Shown one piece after another: positions 1-10,300 of a stretch of 64,000 nt of DNA. A program made the position numbers and the translations under genes. Location: positions 1-64,000 of the forward strand of contig CAZGKF010000009.1 in NCBI GenBank assembly GCA_964526475.1, in the 5' to 3' direction. Within the stretch, counting starts at the first letter, position 1. Every line of letters starts with the position of its first letter. This stretch comes from CAYVTV01 sp964526475 (GTDB lineage Bacteria > Bacteroidota > Bacteroidia > Bacteroidales > GCA-2748055). The notes under the pieces are model-generated. The model ran no database searches. It worked only from the letters and a program-made list of their open reading frames with translations, and was not told where the DNA came from.

Positions 1-139
1 GACACATAAAATGAAACATTATAAACTGGTTTGCTGACTTTATCAGCAAACCCTACTTAAGTTCATTTTTTTCCATCGGCAGTTTTACTTCTTAATGGAA
101 GAAAATGAAAAAAATCGTTCAGCAAGGAAAATGTTTGGA

Positions 140-2035
140 TTACCAGTATCCTTCTTCCATGAGGGAAATAAGGGAAAAAAGTCCTCCTGAAACAGAGAAA
201 GGATAGTTATCTTTTATACCCGATCCTTCTCCTGTTTCTGCATTGTAGCTTTTATAAACACGACGTTCCCTGATCCACTGTTTCATCAGGAGGTTAGCGG
301 ATTTATCAGCAAGCATTTTACTGATTTCAGGAAATTCATAATTTTTCAGTCCCAGATATACCAGAAAGTTCATCGGGCCGGAAATTCCTCCGCTGAAGAG
401 CAAGCTATCATTATAAGCCGGGTTATTTTTTGCCAGAGAAGGAATGAGGTACTCTCCAAAAAATTCCTCCGGATTCAGTAAATGCTCATTGACCATTCTT
501 TTAGCCTGTTCATCGGTGGGAACATTTGCAATGAGGGGATAGAAATTTGCCGGTGTCAGATGTGCAGAAAATTGTCCGGTGATCAGATCCCTGTCCCTGT
601 AAATGCCGGTCTCCTCGTCCCAGAGCTTATTAAGGCTTGAGGCATATTTCTCAGCTCTGTTTAACAACTCCTGTTTGTCCGAAGATTTTCCCAGAACATC
701 AGCAATCTCAGCAAGATTTTTACAATCAGCAATATATAAACTGATAAGCCCTACAGATGCAAGTTCAAGCATATGACTTTGAGGATTGAATATTGCGTTA
801 TCGAAAACAGGAGATTCCGGCATGCCAGATTCCAGTAACGCCGCCTCTTTTATATTTGAAAGGGGCTCCCCTGGTTGAGAATTCGAACCCCACGACAGAT
901 AACCTTTATTATGTCTTGAATTATCCCACCAGCGGTTCCAGATCAGAAGCCTGTCATATGCTTCTTTAAGGAACCATCTTTGTAAATGTTTATTAAAAAT
1001 AAGGTTGGTGATTATGCTCCCTACAGGAGGTTGTGATCCGTATAAAAAACTTCTGTCAGACAATGCTCCTTCAAAAAAGGGAATAAATCCTTCCGGGGTA
1101 ATACTGTTAATAGCTGCCCAGGTATTCGAGTAAGCAAACCACTTATTATCAAAAGCATACATGGCGGCAATAAAAAACTGCTCCCATCCGGCTATTATAT
1201 ATCCTCCCCATTTTTCGTTTTCTGAACGGCTCACAGATGATATGGTACGTTCGTTCAGGGCATCATATATCTGATTCCAGGCAAGGAGATTTTGCATTGC
1301 ATTATGGGCTGCTGACAACCTTCCGTATTTTTCCTGTTCCGAAATATATCTTTCCTCTCTTTTGGCAATGAATTTTTTTATCTGATCGAGTGAACGGGTT
1401 TTGCCTGTGAAAATTCCGGTTTCCATGTTGGAGTCAAATATCAGATAGGGCGTTGAGACAGGCATAGGAATTTTCAAATCCCCGGTGGTAGCCCCAATTC
1501 TGTAGGCTCTTGACCCAATTAGAGCCTGGATAAAATTATCTTTCTTTTCCACAACCCCCCTTTTATCCCATAATAACCCTGATTCCAGTATTAAATGATG
1601 GGTATTTTCGCCCTCTGTTTCAGGTGTATATAAAATCAGAAGATCTTCTCCATCAATTGCTGACTGAACACGGACTGTTAAACCGTCCCAGAATATTTTC
1701 AGATCGGTATAGGATGCATCATAATTGCGTGCACGAAGCTGAATCCTGTCAGGCATGGAGAGGGGAGAGGATAAAAAGTACTCCTGGTTTAAAAAGTAAG
1801 GCGGATCGCTGTGATATGATTTCCGCAAACGAATTCTAAGAGAGAGCCCCTCGGGCATAAGAACATGATTCAGAAAGCTGGAATTATTCCAGGTGTTCCA
1901 TCCCTCAACAAGATATTCCTGAAGAGCTTTGTTATTCCGGATCTTATCAGGCCTTACTTCCTTTTCTTTATAACAGGAAGTAAAAAACAATAATACCAGC
2001 ATAGATAATTTTATTGCTATGTGTGATCTGTTCAT
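140..2035 (-). CDS. Lipoprotein glycoside hydrolase, GH63/trehalase-like (alpha/alpha)6 fold
   Basis: A 631-residue protein with a lipoprotein signal peptide (hydrophobic core, then FFTSC with Cys21), so it is probably anchored in the envelope. The middle and C-terminal parts look like the (alpha/alpha)6-barrel catalytic domain of GH63/MGH1-like hydrolases: GWEQFFIAAMYAFDN near residue 285, SQPPVGS and then WNRWWDNSRH, and SPVFDNA. These segments line the active site in GH63 enzymes such as E. coli YgjK. The first 230 residues resemble the family's beta-sandwich. The expected reaction is hydrolysis of an alpha-glucosidic or related bond; the substrate cannot be read from sequence. It stands alone, without SusC/SusD neighbours. 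Confidence 0.72.
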   Translation of the reverse strand: MNRSHIAIKLSMLVLLFFTSCYKEKEVRPDKIRNNKALQEYLVEGWNTWNNSSFLNHVLMPEGLSLRIRLRKSYHSDPPYFLNQEYFLSSPLSMPDRIQLRARNYDASYTDLKIFWDGLTVRVQSAIDGEDLLILYTPETEGENTHHLILESGLLWDKRGVVEKKDNFIQALIGSRAYRIGATTGDLKIPMPVSTPYLIFDSNMETGIFTGKTRSLDQIKKFIAKREERYISEQEKYGRLSAAHNAMQNLLAWNQIYDALNERTISSVSRSENEKWGGYIIAGWEQFFIAAMYAFDNKWFAYSNTWAAINSITPEGFIPFFEGALSDRSFLYGSQPPVGSIITNLIFNKHLQRWFLKEAYDRLLIWNRWWDNSRHNKGYLSWGSNSQPGEPLSNIKEAALLESGMPESPVFDNAIFNPQSHMLELASVGLISLYIADCKNLAEIADVLGKSSDKQELLNRAEKYASSLNKLWDEETGIYRDRDLITGQFSAHLTPANFYPLIANVPTDEQAKRMVNEHLLNPEEFFGEYLIPSLAKNNPAYNDSLLFSGGISGPMNFLVYLGLKNYEFPEISKMLADKSANLLMKQWIRERRVYKSYNAETGEGSGIKDNYPFSVSGGLFSLISLMEEGYW

Positions 2036-2251
2036 GGTCTGAAGTTTGATATGCCTGAATTTTAAAAACTGAATGTATGGAGATAAATAACACGAAAGTT
2101 AATATTTCTTCCTGAATTCTTCCAAATCAGATAATAATCTTTTTTGGTACATTTATTTTTTATAATACAGTAAATAGAAAATCTGTTATTGTTGAAACGG
2201 ATTTAGCGAAACTTATTAGTGATAAAAGTTTTCTGGAGATAAAAGTCAGAC

Positions 2252-2860
2252 TCAGATAAATTTCAGTCCCAGTTTCAATTGTGTATCTGTAAGTTTAAAT
2301 GATCTCCTGTGATAAGGGGAGATACCATATGATTCGATAGCTCTTCTGTGGGATGCTGTTGGATAACCTTTATTCCTTTCCCACTCATATTTGGGGTACT
2401 TCTTATGAATAACATACATATATTCATCACGGTAAGTTTTTGCGAGCACTGAAGCTGCCGCAATAGAAAAATAAATGGAGTCGCCTTTTATTATGCAGTT
2501 GAAGGGAATTTTCCTGTAGGGTAAAAAACGGTTGCCATCCATTATGATAAACCCCGGCACCACCGGGAGAGATTTAATAGCCCTGTGAACAGCAAGGAAA
2601 GTGGCATTTATTATATTCACGCTATCTATCTCTCCTGCTTCAGCCCTGCCAACAGCCCATGCGACTGATTCCTTTTCAATATCACAGCGTATTTTTTCAC
2701 GTTGTTTTGCACTCAATTGCTTTGAATCATTGAGGTTTGGATGAGAATAATCTGCCGGAAGGATAACTGCTGCTGCAAAAACGGGGCCAGCAAGAGAACC
2801 TCTGCCGGCTTCATCGCATCCTGCCTCCATTAATGCCGACTGATAGAATCTTTTAAGCAT
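2252..2860 (-). CDS. rnhB: Ribonuclease HII
   Basis: This 202-residue protein cleaves the RNA strand of RNA/DNA hybrids and starts removal of single ribonucleotides from DNA. The metal-binding carboxylates are in place: CDEAGRG near the N-terminus (Asp16, Glu17), IIMDGNRF (Asp108) and AKTYRDEYM (Asp145). The GRG loop that recognises the ribonucleotide is intact and the length is normal. It overlaps the end of the upstream glycosyltransferase gene by 8 nt, so the two are probably cotranscribed, although their functions look unrelated. Confidence 0.95.
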   Translation of the reverse strand: MLKRFYQSALMEAGCDEAGRGSLAGPVFAAAVILPADYSHPNLNDSKQLSAKQREKIRCDIEKESVAWAVGRAEAGEIDSVNIINATFLAVHRAIKSLPVVPGFIIMDGNRFLPYRKIPFNCIIKGDSIYFSIAAASVLAKTYRDEYMYVIHKKYPKYEWERNKGYPTASHRRAIESYGISPYHRRSFKLTDTQLKLGLKFI

Positions 2861-3992
2861 TATAACTGGATATGTTATTTGTTTCGGTTATGGCCTCCCA
2901 TAGTTTCTCCGCAGTGGATTCCCAGTTAAAAAGTACTCTTCTTTTTCGCCCTGCTTCAATTAGTTTTTCCCTAAGGTCTTTATCTGAAATAATAAGCTGC
3001 ATTTTTTCTGCTATATCCTCTATATCTGATGGGTCTGTATAAATAGCTGCATCCCCTGCTATTTCGGGAAGAGAAGTGAGCGCTGAGGCAAGAATGGGTA
3101 TTTCACAGCACATAGCTTCTACCAGGGGAATCCCAAAACCTTCAAAAAAAGGAATATATGTCAGGGCTTCAGCCGACCCCATGATCCTGTATAGCTCTTC
3201 CGGTTCTAACCTGCCGGTAAAAATAACATCCTCACGGAATTTCATATTTTTTAAAGCTTGGCTTATCTTTTTTGTTAAAAAAAACTTTTCTCCAACAATT
3301 ATTAGCTTAAATACGTCTGTTTTTCTTCTGAAAATATCGAACGCCATTAAAAGATTAATAATATTTTTCCTGGGATGCAACGAACCCACAAAGATAAAAA
3401 ATGGGGGCCCCCCTGTAAGCTTGTTTTTAACCTGATTTTTTTGATGAATGGGCAAAACAGAATACAACTCATTTACCCCGTTATAAACTAATCTCATCTT
3501 TTTGGGATCAATGCCATAGCTATTTATGATATCACTCGTTGAATATTCAGAAACAGTAGCGATCAAAGTTGATTTTCTGGCGTAAAGGGGAAAAAATTTT
3601 CTGTAATAATAACCGGTTATACATGGTAAATCTTCCGGTCTGTGATGAAAATTTATATCATGAATCACAACAAGTGACGGTGTTTTGGAAGAAAGGCACA
3701 GAAACCCGTCAGGTGATACAAATATATCAGGTTTGTATTTGTGCAGAATTCTTTTTAATGACCATTCAAACCAGATATACCAGAGAAACGGATGCCTGGC
3801 GGGAGGGGAAATCACAAGCGGATAAATATTATCTGAAAAGATGAAACAGGGATCAAAAGGCCGGTCGAAAATAAAAATAAAATCATGTTCAGGATGTGAT
3901 GTTACAATACGTTTGAATGTCTCATAAGTAAACCATCCTGTTCCGTCAAGTTTATCTCGTATAAGCATGCGTGTGTTGACAGCTATTTTCAT
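2853..3992 (-). CDS. Glycosyltransferase family 4 (GT-B fold)
   Basis: I start the protein at the Met at 3992 (MKIAVNTRML...), giving 379 residues, because the Rossmann-like N-terminus begins there; an upstream in-frame start at 4016 would add eight residues. The C-terminal half carries FVGSLHPRKN and the nucleotide-sugar signature EGFGIPLVEAM, typical of retaining GT4 enzymes that build lipopolysaccharide or capsule glycans. It is transcribed away from the polysaccharide flippase at 4079, about 90 bp off, and the two may serve the same surface glycan. Donor and acceptor sugars cannot be inferred. Confidence 0.88.
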   Translation of the reverse strand: MKIAVNTRMLIRDKLDGTGWFTYETFKRIVTSHPEHDFIFIFDRPFDPCFIFSDNIYPLVISPPARHPFLWYIWFEWSLKRILHKYKPDIFVSPDGFLCLSSKTPSLVVIHDINFHHRPEDLPCITGYYYRKFFPLYARKSTLIATVSEYSTSDIINSYGIDPKKMRLVYNGVNELYSVLPIHQKNQVKNKLTGGPPFFIFVGSLHPRKNIINLLMAFDIFRRKTDVFKLIIVGEKFFLTKKISQALKNMKFREDVIFTGRLEPEELYRIMGSAEALTYIPFFEGFGIPLVEAMCCEIPILASALTSLPEIAGDAAIYTDPSDIEDIAEKMQLIISDKDLREKLIEAGRKRRVLFNWESTAEKLWEAITETNNISSYNA

Positions 3993-4078
3993 AATACCCG
4001 GGAAAAATACAAACAATAAAAATACAAGTTTGAGACCGAAAGAATGTTACATTTGTTATAAAAATTAAGGAAGGAAAG

Positions 4079-5521
4079 GTGAAAAGGAAATTTATTATCA
4101 ACCTTGCACTTTTGATCTTTCTGAATCTGCTGGTAAAGCCATTCTGGGTTTTCGGTATAGACAGGAAGGTACAGAACCTTGTAGGCGCTGAGGAATACGG
4201 TTTTTATTTCTCTCTTTTCAGTTTTTCTATGCTGTTGAATATTCTGCTCGATGCAGGGATTACAAATTTCAATAACCGTAAAGTTGCCAGGAATAAGAGA
4301 TTGCTTCCCGTTTATTTTTCAAGGATTATTCCCTTAAAGTTTTTTCTGGCCCTGATATATGCTATCGTAACTATAATTGCAGGTATATTCATTGGGTATT
4401 CGAAAGAGCAGTTTAGTCTGCTTTACCTGCTTATTTGTAATCAATTCCTTCTTTCATTCATACTCTACCTCAGATCAAATATTAGCGGACTTCATTTGTT
4501 TCGTACAGATAGTTTTATTTCGGTACTTGACCGCAGCCTTATGATAATTTTCTGTTCGTTCCTGATATGGGGGAATTTTATTGATAAACCCTTCAGGATC
4601 GAATGGTTCGTTTATGTACAAACAGTTTCGTACTTTCTGACAGCGTTTCTAACTTTTTTTATTGTTCTTGCAAAATCAGGATGGATTAAGTTGCGTTTAA
4701 ATCGTGAACAAACTTATATATTACTTAAAAAAACTTTCCCTTATGCATTACTTGTTTTAATGATGTCATTCTTTAGCAGGGTTGATTTTGTAATGATGGA
4801 GAGATTACTACCTGACGGTAAGGAGCAGGCAGGTATATATGCACAGTCGTTCAGAATTCTTGATGCTGCCTCTATGCTTGCCTTTCTTTTTGCCGGATTA
4901 TTACTCCCCATCTTTTCCAGAATGATAAGTAAGAAGGAGCCTGTGGGAGAACTGGTAAGACTTTCATTTACTTTACTAATTGTTCCTGCTATAGGGTTTA
5001 GTATAATATTAACCGTGTATTCCGGTTTCATAATAACTTCATTATACAATGAACATATATTATATTCCTCAGAGATATTTTCCATTCTGATTTTCAATTT
5101 TATATTCATTTCAATGACCTATATTTTTGGGAGTCTTCTTACAGCAAACGGAAATATAAGAGAGCTTAACCGGCTTGCGTTTATTACCCTTTTAATAAAT
5201 ACGGGATTAAATATTATACTTATTCCCCGTTATAAAGCTTTAGGTTCTGCTATAAGCAGTGTTTCTGCACAGGTTTTTTTCAGTATTGCCCAACTGCTGA
5301 TATCAAAAAGAATTTTCAGATGGAGACAGGATCACAAACTAATTCTAAGGTTGATTGCATTTACAATCCTTATATTGGCTACAGTCCTGCTTACATATCA
5401 TAATATTTCAGACAAGCTGGCAGGTCTGGTTGTTGTTTCAGTATTTGTTTTTCTTTATGCTATAGTTTTACGTATTTTCAGTATTTATGATTTTTTCTGG
5501 ATAATTAAAACGAAAGCATAA
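4079..5521 (+). CDS. Polysaccharide flippase (Wzx/MATE-like, MOP superfamily)
   Basis: A 480-residue protein with about 12-14 predicted membrane segments, of the oligosaccharide flippase type that moves lipid-linked glycans across the inner membrane. The loop segment VGAEEYGFYFSLFSFS near residues 35-50 is typical of the family's N-terminal repeat. The start is GTG at 4079, preceded by the purine-rich AAGGAAGG about 4 nt upstream, an unusually clear Shine-Dalgarno for this phylum. The gene is divergent from the glycosyltransferase, so a promoter pair probably lies in the AT-rich gap. Confidence 0.85.
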   Translation: MKRKFIINLALLIFLNLLVKPFWVFGIDRKVQNLVGAEEYGFYFSLFSFSMLLNILLDAGITNFNNRKVARNKRLLPVYFSRIIPLKFFLALIYAIVTIIAGIFIGYSKEQFSLLYLLICNQFLLSFILYLRSNISGLHLFRTDSFISVLDRSLMIIFCSFLIWGNFIDKPFRIEWFVYVQTVSYFLTAFLTFFIVLAKSGWIKLRLNREQTYILLKKTFPYALLVLMMSFFSRVDFVMMERLLPDGKEQAGIYAQSFRILDAASMLAFLFAGLLLPIFSRMISKKEPVGELVRLSFTLLIVPAIGFSIILTVYSGFIITSLYNEHILYSSEIFSILIFNFIFISMTYIFGSLLTANGNIRELNRLAFITLLINTGLNIILIPRYKALGSAISSVSAQVFFSIAQLLISKRIFRWRQDHKLILRLIAFTILILATVLLTYHNISDKLAGLVVVSVFVFLYAIVLRIFSIYDFFWIIKTKA

Positions 5522-5597
5522 ATATACAGATGCGTGTTTCCATTGAAGAAATTTCGAAAAAATGTGTGTATTGTCAATAAAATTTAAGCTTACTCAT

Positions 5598-5627
5598 TTT
5601 GCAGATAAATTAAAAAACCTACTTTTG
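5598..5627 (+). promoter_or_regulatory. Bacteroidota-type promoter for the 5654 gene
   Basis: TTTG at 5598-5601, an 18-nt spacer, then TACTTTTG at 5620-5627, which fits the TAnnTTTG -7 element of this phylum. The start codon lies 26 nt downstream of the -7 box, so the leader would be short. Confidence 0.7.
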
Positions 5628-5653
5628 CTTATATTAAACTAAAAATTTCAGTT

Positions 5654-6217
5654 ATGAAAAACGTATTAGGTCTAATTCTAGTTTCTGTTGCCTTGTTAAT
5701 AAGCAGTACAGTAAATGCCCAGTTTAGGTATAATATTGTTAAAACCAGTTTGACTGCACCACTTATTAAGACTTACACTATTGCATATGAAAGAGTTCTG
5801 AACGCTGATATGTCAGTTCAACTTGGATATAATCATTTTGCAGGATGGAAATTAGGGGATTCCAAACTAAGTGGTTATTCTATAATCCCGGAATTTCGTT
5901 ATTATCTTTCTGAATCAAAGGAAACTCCAAATGGCGGATTCATAGCTCCTTTTGGACGTTATGGAAGTACCAGTTTAAAAATACTCGATGAAACAGATCC
6001 GGATTATGCGGAAGCAGATATTAACATCATAGGAGGAGGCCTTTTGGTTGGAGTCCAAAGACTCTTTAAAGATGTTATATCACTCGAGGCATTTATTGGG
6101 CCGGCTTTCTATAGTGCAAAACTTGATGTTAAAGAAGGGGACGTGGAAGAGTCAAATCTAACTCTTATTGATGGCTGGTCTGTAAGATTGGGCATTACTA
6201 TCGGGATCGCATTCTGA
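5654..6217 (+). CDS. Small outer-membrane beta-barrel protein (DUF3575-like)
   Basis: A 187-residue protein with a clear signal peptide (first 22 residues, cleavage after VNA). The body shows alternating aromatic/hydrophobic strands and ends in RLGITIGIAF, a typical barrel-closing strand with terminal Phe. The pattern of strand, 'AYERVLNADMSVQLGY', strand resembles DUF3575/OmpW-sized barrels, in which a family-wide tyrosine-rich strand follows the signal peptide. No enzymatic motif is visible. It has its own promoter and is monocistronic. Specific function unknown. Confidence 0.65.
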   Translation: MKNVLGLILVSVALLISSTVNAQFRYNIVKTSLTAPLIKTYTIAYERVLNADMSVQLGYNHFAGWKLGDSKLSGYSIIPEFRYYLSESKETPNGGFIAPFGRYGSTSLKILDETDPDYAEADINIIGGGLLVGVQRLFKDVISLEAFIGPAFYSAKLDVKEGDVEESNLTLIDGWSVRLGITIGIAF

Positions 6218-6394
6218 TAATGTAAGGAATAGATATGCTTAAAATTAGGAGTTGAAAATTGCAAATGACAATGCGGAAACGCGCCGGAATAAGCAATATT
6301 TCATTAGCAAGCATCATTTTGAAAATAACAAATGATATCCATCCGGGTTTTAAATTTGTGTGCTGCAAGGCTGAAAACAGGAAACCGGGGTGTA

Positions 6395-6931
6395 TTACCA
6401 AGTCGTGTAAATATTCCGGACCTCCCCGAAAAAAAATCTGTGAAAATCTTTTTCAGGGTAATTTGAGGAGATCACTTCTTTAAAAAGGAAGTTCTTTTCT
6501 TTAATTGTATCCGTATATATTTTTTTGCATTCGAGTACCATCCTGGCCTGGGAAAAAGTGATATTACCCAGTGGTGTACTTACCGGGTTGAGACCGGTTT
6601 CTTTTGCTTTATTGTGATCCCTGCCAGACTTTGTTCCGCAGAACTTCAGAATATCCCTGTGCTCTTCAGAAAAAAAGCTAAGCGTATAATAATCGTTTCT
6701 TTCAATAAACTCAAGTGTAAACCTTTGAGGACGAATAAAACATACTGCTAATGGTTTGTTCCAGAGAATTCCCAGAAAACCCCAGCTTGCAGTCATGGTA
6801 TTGTAGGATTGCAGATTACCTGCGGTAATGAGCATCCAGTCATTGCCAATTAAACTAAAAACATTGTTGGGTATCTCGCCCGGTTTTATAAGAGAGAATT
6901 GAAAAGATCCTTTTCCGGGGGAATTATCCAT
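6395..6931 (-). CDS. Flavin reductase-like FMN-binding protein
   Basis: A 178-residue split-barrel protein of the flavin reductase (DIM6/NTAB) family. Family hallmarks visible are MTASWGFLGILWNKP (FMN phosphate-side loop), VCFIRPQRFTLEFIE, and YYTLSFFSEEHRDILKFCGTKS. Such proteins bind FMN and reduce it or use it on small substrates; the substrate here is unknown. The gene overlaps the 3' end of gcvH by 8 nt, which implies translational coupling. It occupies the position where some relatives carry other small genes after gcvH. Confidence 0.82.
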   Translation of the reverse strand: MDNSPGKGSFQFSLIKPGEIPNNVFSLIGNDWMLITAGNLQSYNTMTASWGFLGILWNKPLAVCFIRPQRFTLEFIERNDYYTLSFFSEEHRDILKFCGTKSGRDHNKAKETGLNPVSTPLGNITFSQARMVLECKKIYTDTIKEKNFLFKEVISSNYPEKDFHRFFFGEVRNIYTTW

Positions 6932-7304
6932 CTGTAAGGGCTTTATATTCTTCTGAACTCATTAAAGCATCTGCTTCTGAAGGATCGGAAAGATGGATTT
7001 TTATCATCCATCCTTCTCCGTAAGGGTCTTTGTTTACAAGCTCGGGAGTATCGGACAGAGCCTGATTTACTTTAATTATTTCGCCACCTGCCGGCATAAA
7101 AAGATCAGAAACCGTTTTAACAGCCTCAACTGTTCCAAAAGTATCACCCTTAACAAGCTTTTCTCCCATCGTTTCAATTTCAATAAAAACAATATCACCT
7201 AGTTCGGAAGCTGCATAACCGGTAATACCTACAAATGCATCAGAACCTTCCATTCTGACCCATTCATGATCTTCAGTGTACTTTAAATTGCTGGGAATAT
7301 TCAT
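6924..7304 (-). CDS. gcvH: Glycine cleavage system H protein
   Basis: A 126-residue lipoyl carrier that shuttles the aminomethyl group among the P, T and L proteins of glycine cleavage. The lipoylation site is in GTVEAVKTVSDL, with Lys63 as acceptor; the N-terminal HEWVRMEG and the VGITGYAASELGDIVF strand pair are canonical. Other gcv genes are absent from the window. TACATTTG on the minus strand at 7366-7359 could serve as a -7 element. The order gcvH-sprA-ruvA-maeB is a recurrent neighbourhood in Bacteroidota. Confidence 0.96.
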   Translation of the reverse strand: MNIPSNLKYTEDHEWVRMEGSDAFVGITGYAASELGDIVFIEIETMGEKLVKGDTFGTVEAVKTVSDLFMPAGGEIIKVNQALSDTPELVNKDPYGEGWMIKIHLSDPSEADALMSSEEYKALTDG

Positions 7305-7384
7305 ATTGTTTTGTTTTGAATAAAAAAGATAAATAGTAGTTTTTCACAAACTCTGAATCAAATGTACAAATTTTTCTTAAAACA

Positions 7385-10300
7385 TCAGGGCACTAGTGTA
7401 AATCTTACGCTAAATCCGATATTTGTGTTAGCTGTTGGATAGGCTAAGGAAACGAAAGGTTTGTTGAGTCTGCGGTCGAAGAAAAATCTTAAATTAAATC
7501 TGTCACTAAGCACATAATCGAAAGTAGTTTTTAATGTTATTATTCTCTGACCTGCAGTGATCTGGTCACTGTCTTCAGTAAGTTTTCTGATTACGGTACG
7601 ATTATCACGAATAGAAAGGTCTGCCCGCACATTAAGATCACTTTTATAATCACGTTGGTTTATAATAACCTGAACTTCATTAAACCTGTAACCCGTACCT
7701 ATAACTATTTCCTTACTGGTAATTTCATTGACCTGACTGTTGGCTGTACTTAATGCAAGAGTTCTGGAGCGGTTGAATTCAATACGTGTTGTAAGACTGT
7801 TTTTCCAGTTTGTACTCAGGTCAAATAGCGGACTGAATTGTTCATTTATTGAGACAGATGATGCATCGTAAACAGGTATGAAGTTCAGCTGGTTATCATA
7901 CAAACCTATAACTTCCCAGGGGTTTGAAATAAAATTACCAATATTGTAAGAAGAGCGGTATGCATGATTTATGGTAATACTATTCACAAATTTTTTAAAA
8001 AATTCTATTCTTGAAAGTCCGTCATACGTTAATCTCCAGTTTGGCATCATCTCCAGTACGGATGGAAATGTTTTAAGACTTACCTTTTCAGGGTCTTTGC
8101 TCCCATACGCAGCGAGAAAAGCAGATATCATAACCTGCTGTGAATTAGGGCCGAACCCCTCCCAGTAACCGGCTGAATCGGATAATTGAATACCTGTTTC
8201 CCTGGTATATTCAGCAGCCAGTCTTTTGGATATTTTCTGTCTGTATTCATCTTTCAACTTCAGGAATGCCAGTGATGTAAAATCCAGATCTTTACTGTAA
8301 ATTCTTTCAAAAGCTGTACCCCATGAAAGATATGACATGGAGAAATTTCCGCTTATTCTTTTTCCCCGTTCATCCTCAGGCGGGAGGTTTCCAAACTCGT
8401 CAGCGATATAAAATTCGCTCAGATTTTCTGAGAAATTCCGGTTTCCGGTAAGGTCAATTCGTAATCCCCGAATTGGCTCAATGGTTGCCCTGAGATTAAA
8501 ACGATTGGAAGTATTCATCATATAGGGCACATTTAAAAGAGAGTCTTTGGATAGCCATCCCCGGTTAAATGCGTTTAGAGCGAAATCCTCATCTTGTAAA
8601 CCTGCTACAAAGCCAAATCCGGGAGCATTGAGACCACCGTATTTTTCCATTCCCAAAATCGTTGTCTGGGGTTTGTACCCCGGGAGAACAGTCCCTTCAC
8701 TATTGCTATAGGAAAGATTGATATTTTTCACACCTGTTATGATACTAAGGGAGTTGTCGATGATAATATCAACAGGACTTTTCCCAAGTTCTCTTATCCC
8801 GGTAATTTCCACTGTTGTTCTGCGGGCATCCTCAGAGCTTGTAACCCTTACCCTGTTTTCGTTTATTATTTCGAGTCTGGATTCCACCAGGTTATTGTTT
8901 TCATCAAGAATTTTAACACTAATGTTCTCTGTTTTCAGTTTGTGGGTATACATACGTCCGGAACCAGCCCTGAGCGTTTGATTAGTACGTGAATAGACAA
9001 GCGTTTTTGTAAGCGGGGGAGCCTGCTGTGCTTCTTGTTGTCCTCTTAACCTTTGATTAAGTTCCTTTAGATAAGGGATCTTATTATAAATGGTGTTCAT
9101 ATTAATCTGAGCATTTACCTGGGAGGTATTGCTGTTTTTAACTGTATTGCCAAGGTCAATGTCAGGATTTGCAAGAATAGGTCCGGCATCCCATCCAAAG
9201 GTAGCACTGTAACGGGTGGATAAGGTCATCCAATCCAATAAAGGAATTTTGTTTATTGGAATGTTATAGGAAATATTATATTGATGGTGATATGATGTGG
9301 TTCTGCCGAATTTATATATTTCCTGAAGTATTGAATCACGTTTTACTTCATAATCATATTCTCCCTTTTTCATTCGTCCTTCTGGTTCATCAATTCTGGC
9401 AATGTTGGTAGCAGAGAAATCAAACTTCAGATTTCTTGTAAGGTCAAAAGTCATATCATAATATCTGTTCCAGTAGAAGTCCTTGTTAAAGGTAGGTTCA
9501 ATTTTAAGATATGGATTGCTGAGATTTCGGAGTTGCCTTTCAGAGTAAAACCTGTTTATATCAGTTCTAAAAGCAAGCTTGGAAGGCATATAATAGAAAT
9601 TGAGATCTCTGATAATTCTGAAATACGGAGATTTAAGACTTTTTAATTTAGCCAGAGGTGTAATATTTTTTGGTCTGGTGTTAAAATTATAATTCAGAGC
9701 TCCTCTGTACCTCCTTTGTTCGTAATAATCTGTTGTTATATTTCTGCTAAAAACTTCGTTGTATGAATAACTCAGTGACCAATTGGCAATGTCGTAAAAA
9801 TGTTGCCTGCCAGATTTCTTATTTAATCTGACATTTGTGAAATTAAGGCTCTTTCGTCTGGTATAATCCTGTGCAATATTTTTAATGGAATCTCTTTCAT
9901 TTGCAGAGCGGGCGCTGTTGAGAGCAACTTTTAGAGGTATATCCGGATCAAGAGGATTATATTCAGGGTTGATTATGGATTCGGAATAACCCGCATAAAC
10001 GGGTATTGACAAGCCTGTTTTTTCAGGAAAAAATTTTCCAAGTTCTACAGAAGATGATACATCGTATTGGATAATCTGTTCTTTTGATCTTTCCTGAACT
10101 TTCTTTTCAATACTTCCAAAACCTGGAGTACTGGTAAACCCGGCAAAAGTAAATGTTCCCAGGTCGGCCAGTTTGGTTGTTACCCTTGCATTTGCTGCCC
10201 AGCCGCCTTTTTGATTAAAATCGGTAAGGCGTAATTCATTAAGCCATATTTCCCCGGATTTTGAAAGTCCGTCATCAAGATTCTTATTGGTACCGGATTT

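Noticed and set aside
6218..6394. Short overlapping frames between the barrel gene and the flavin reductase
   Set aside because: They have no signature and overlap the flavin reductase end; no gene is supported.
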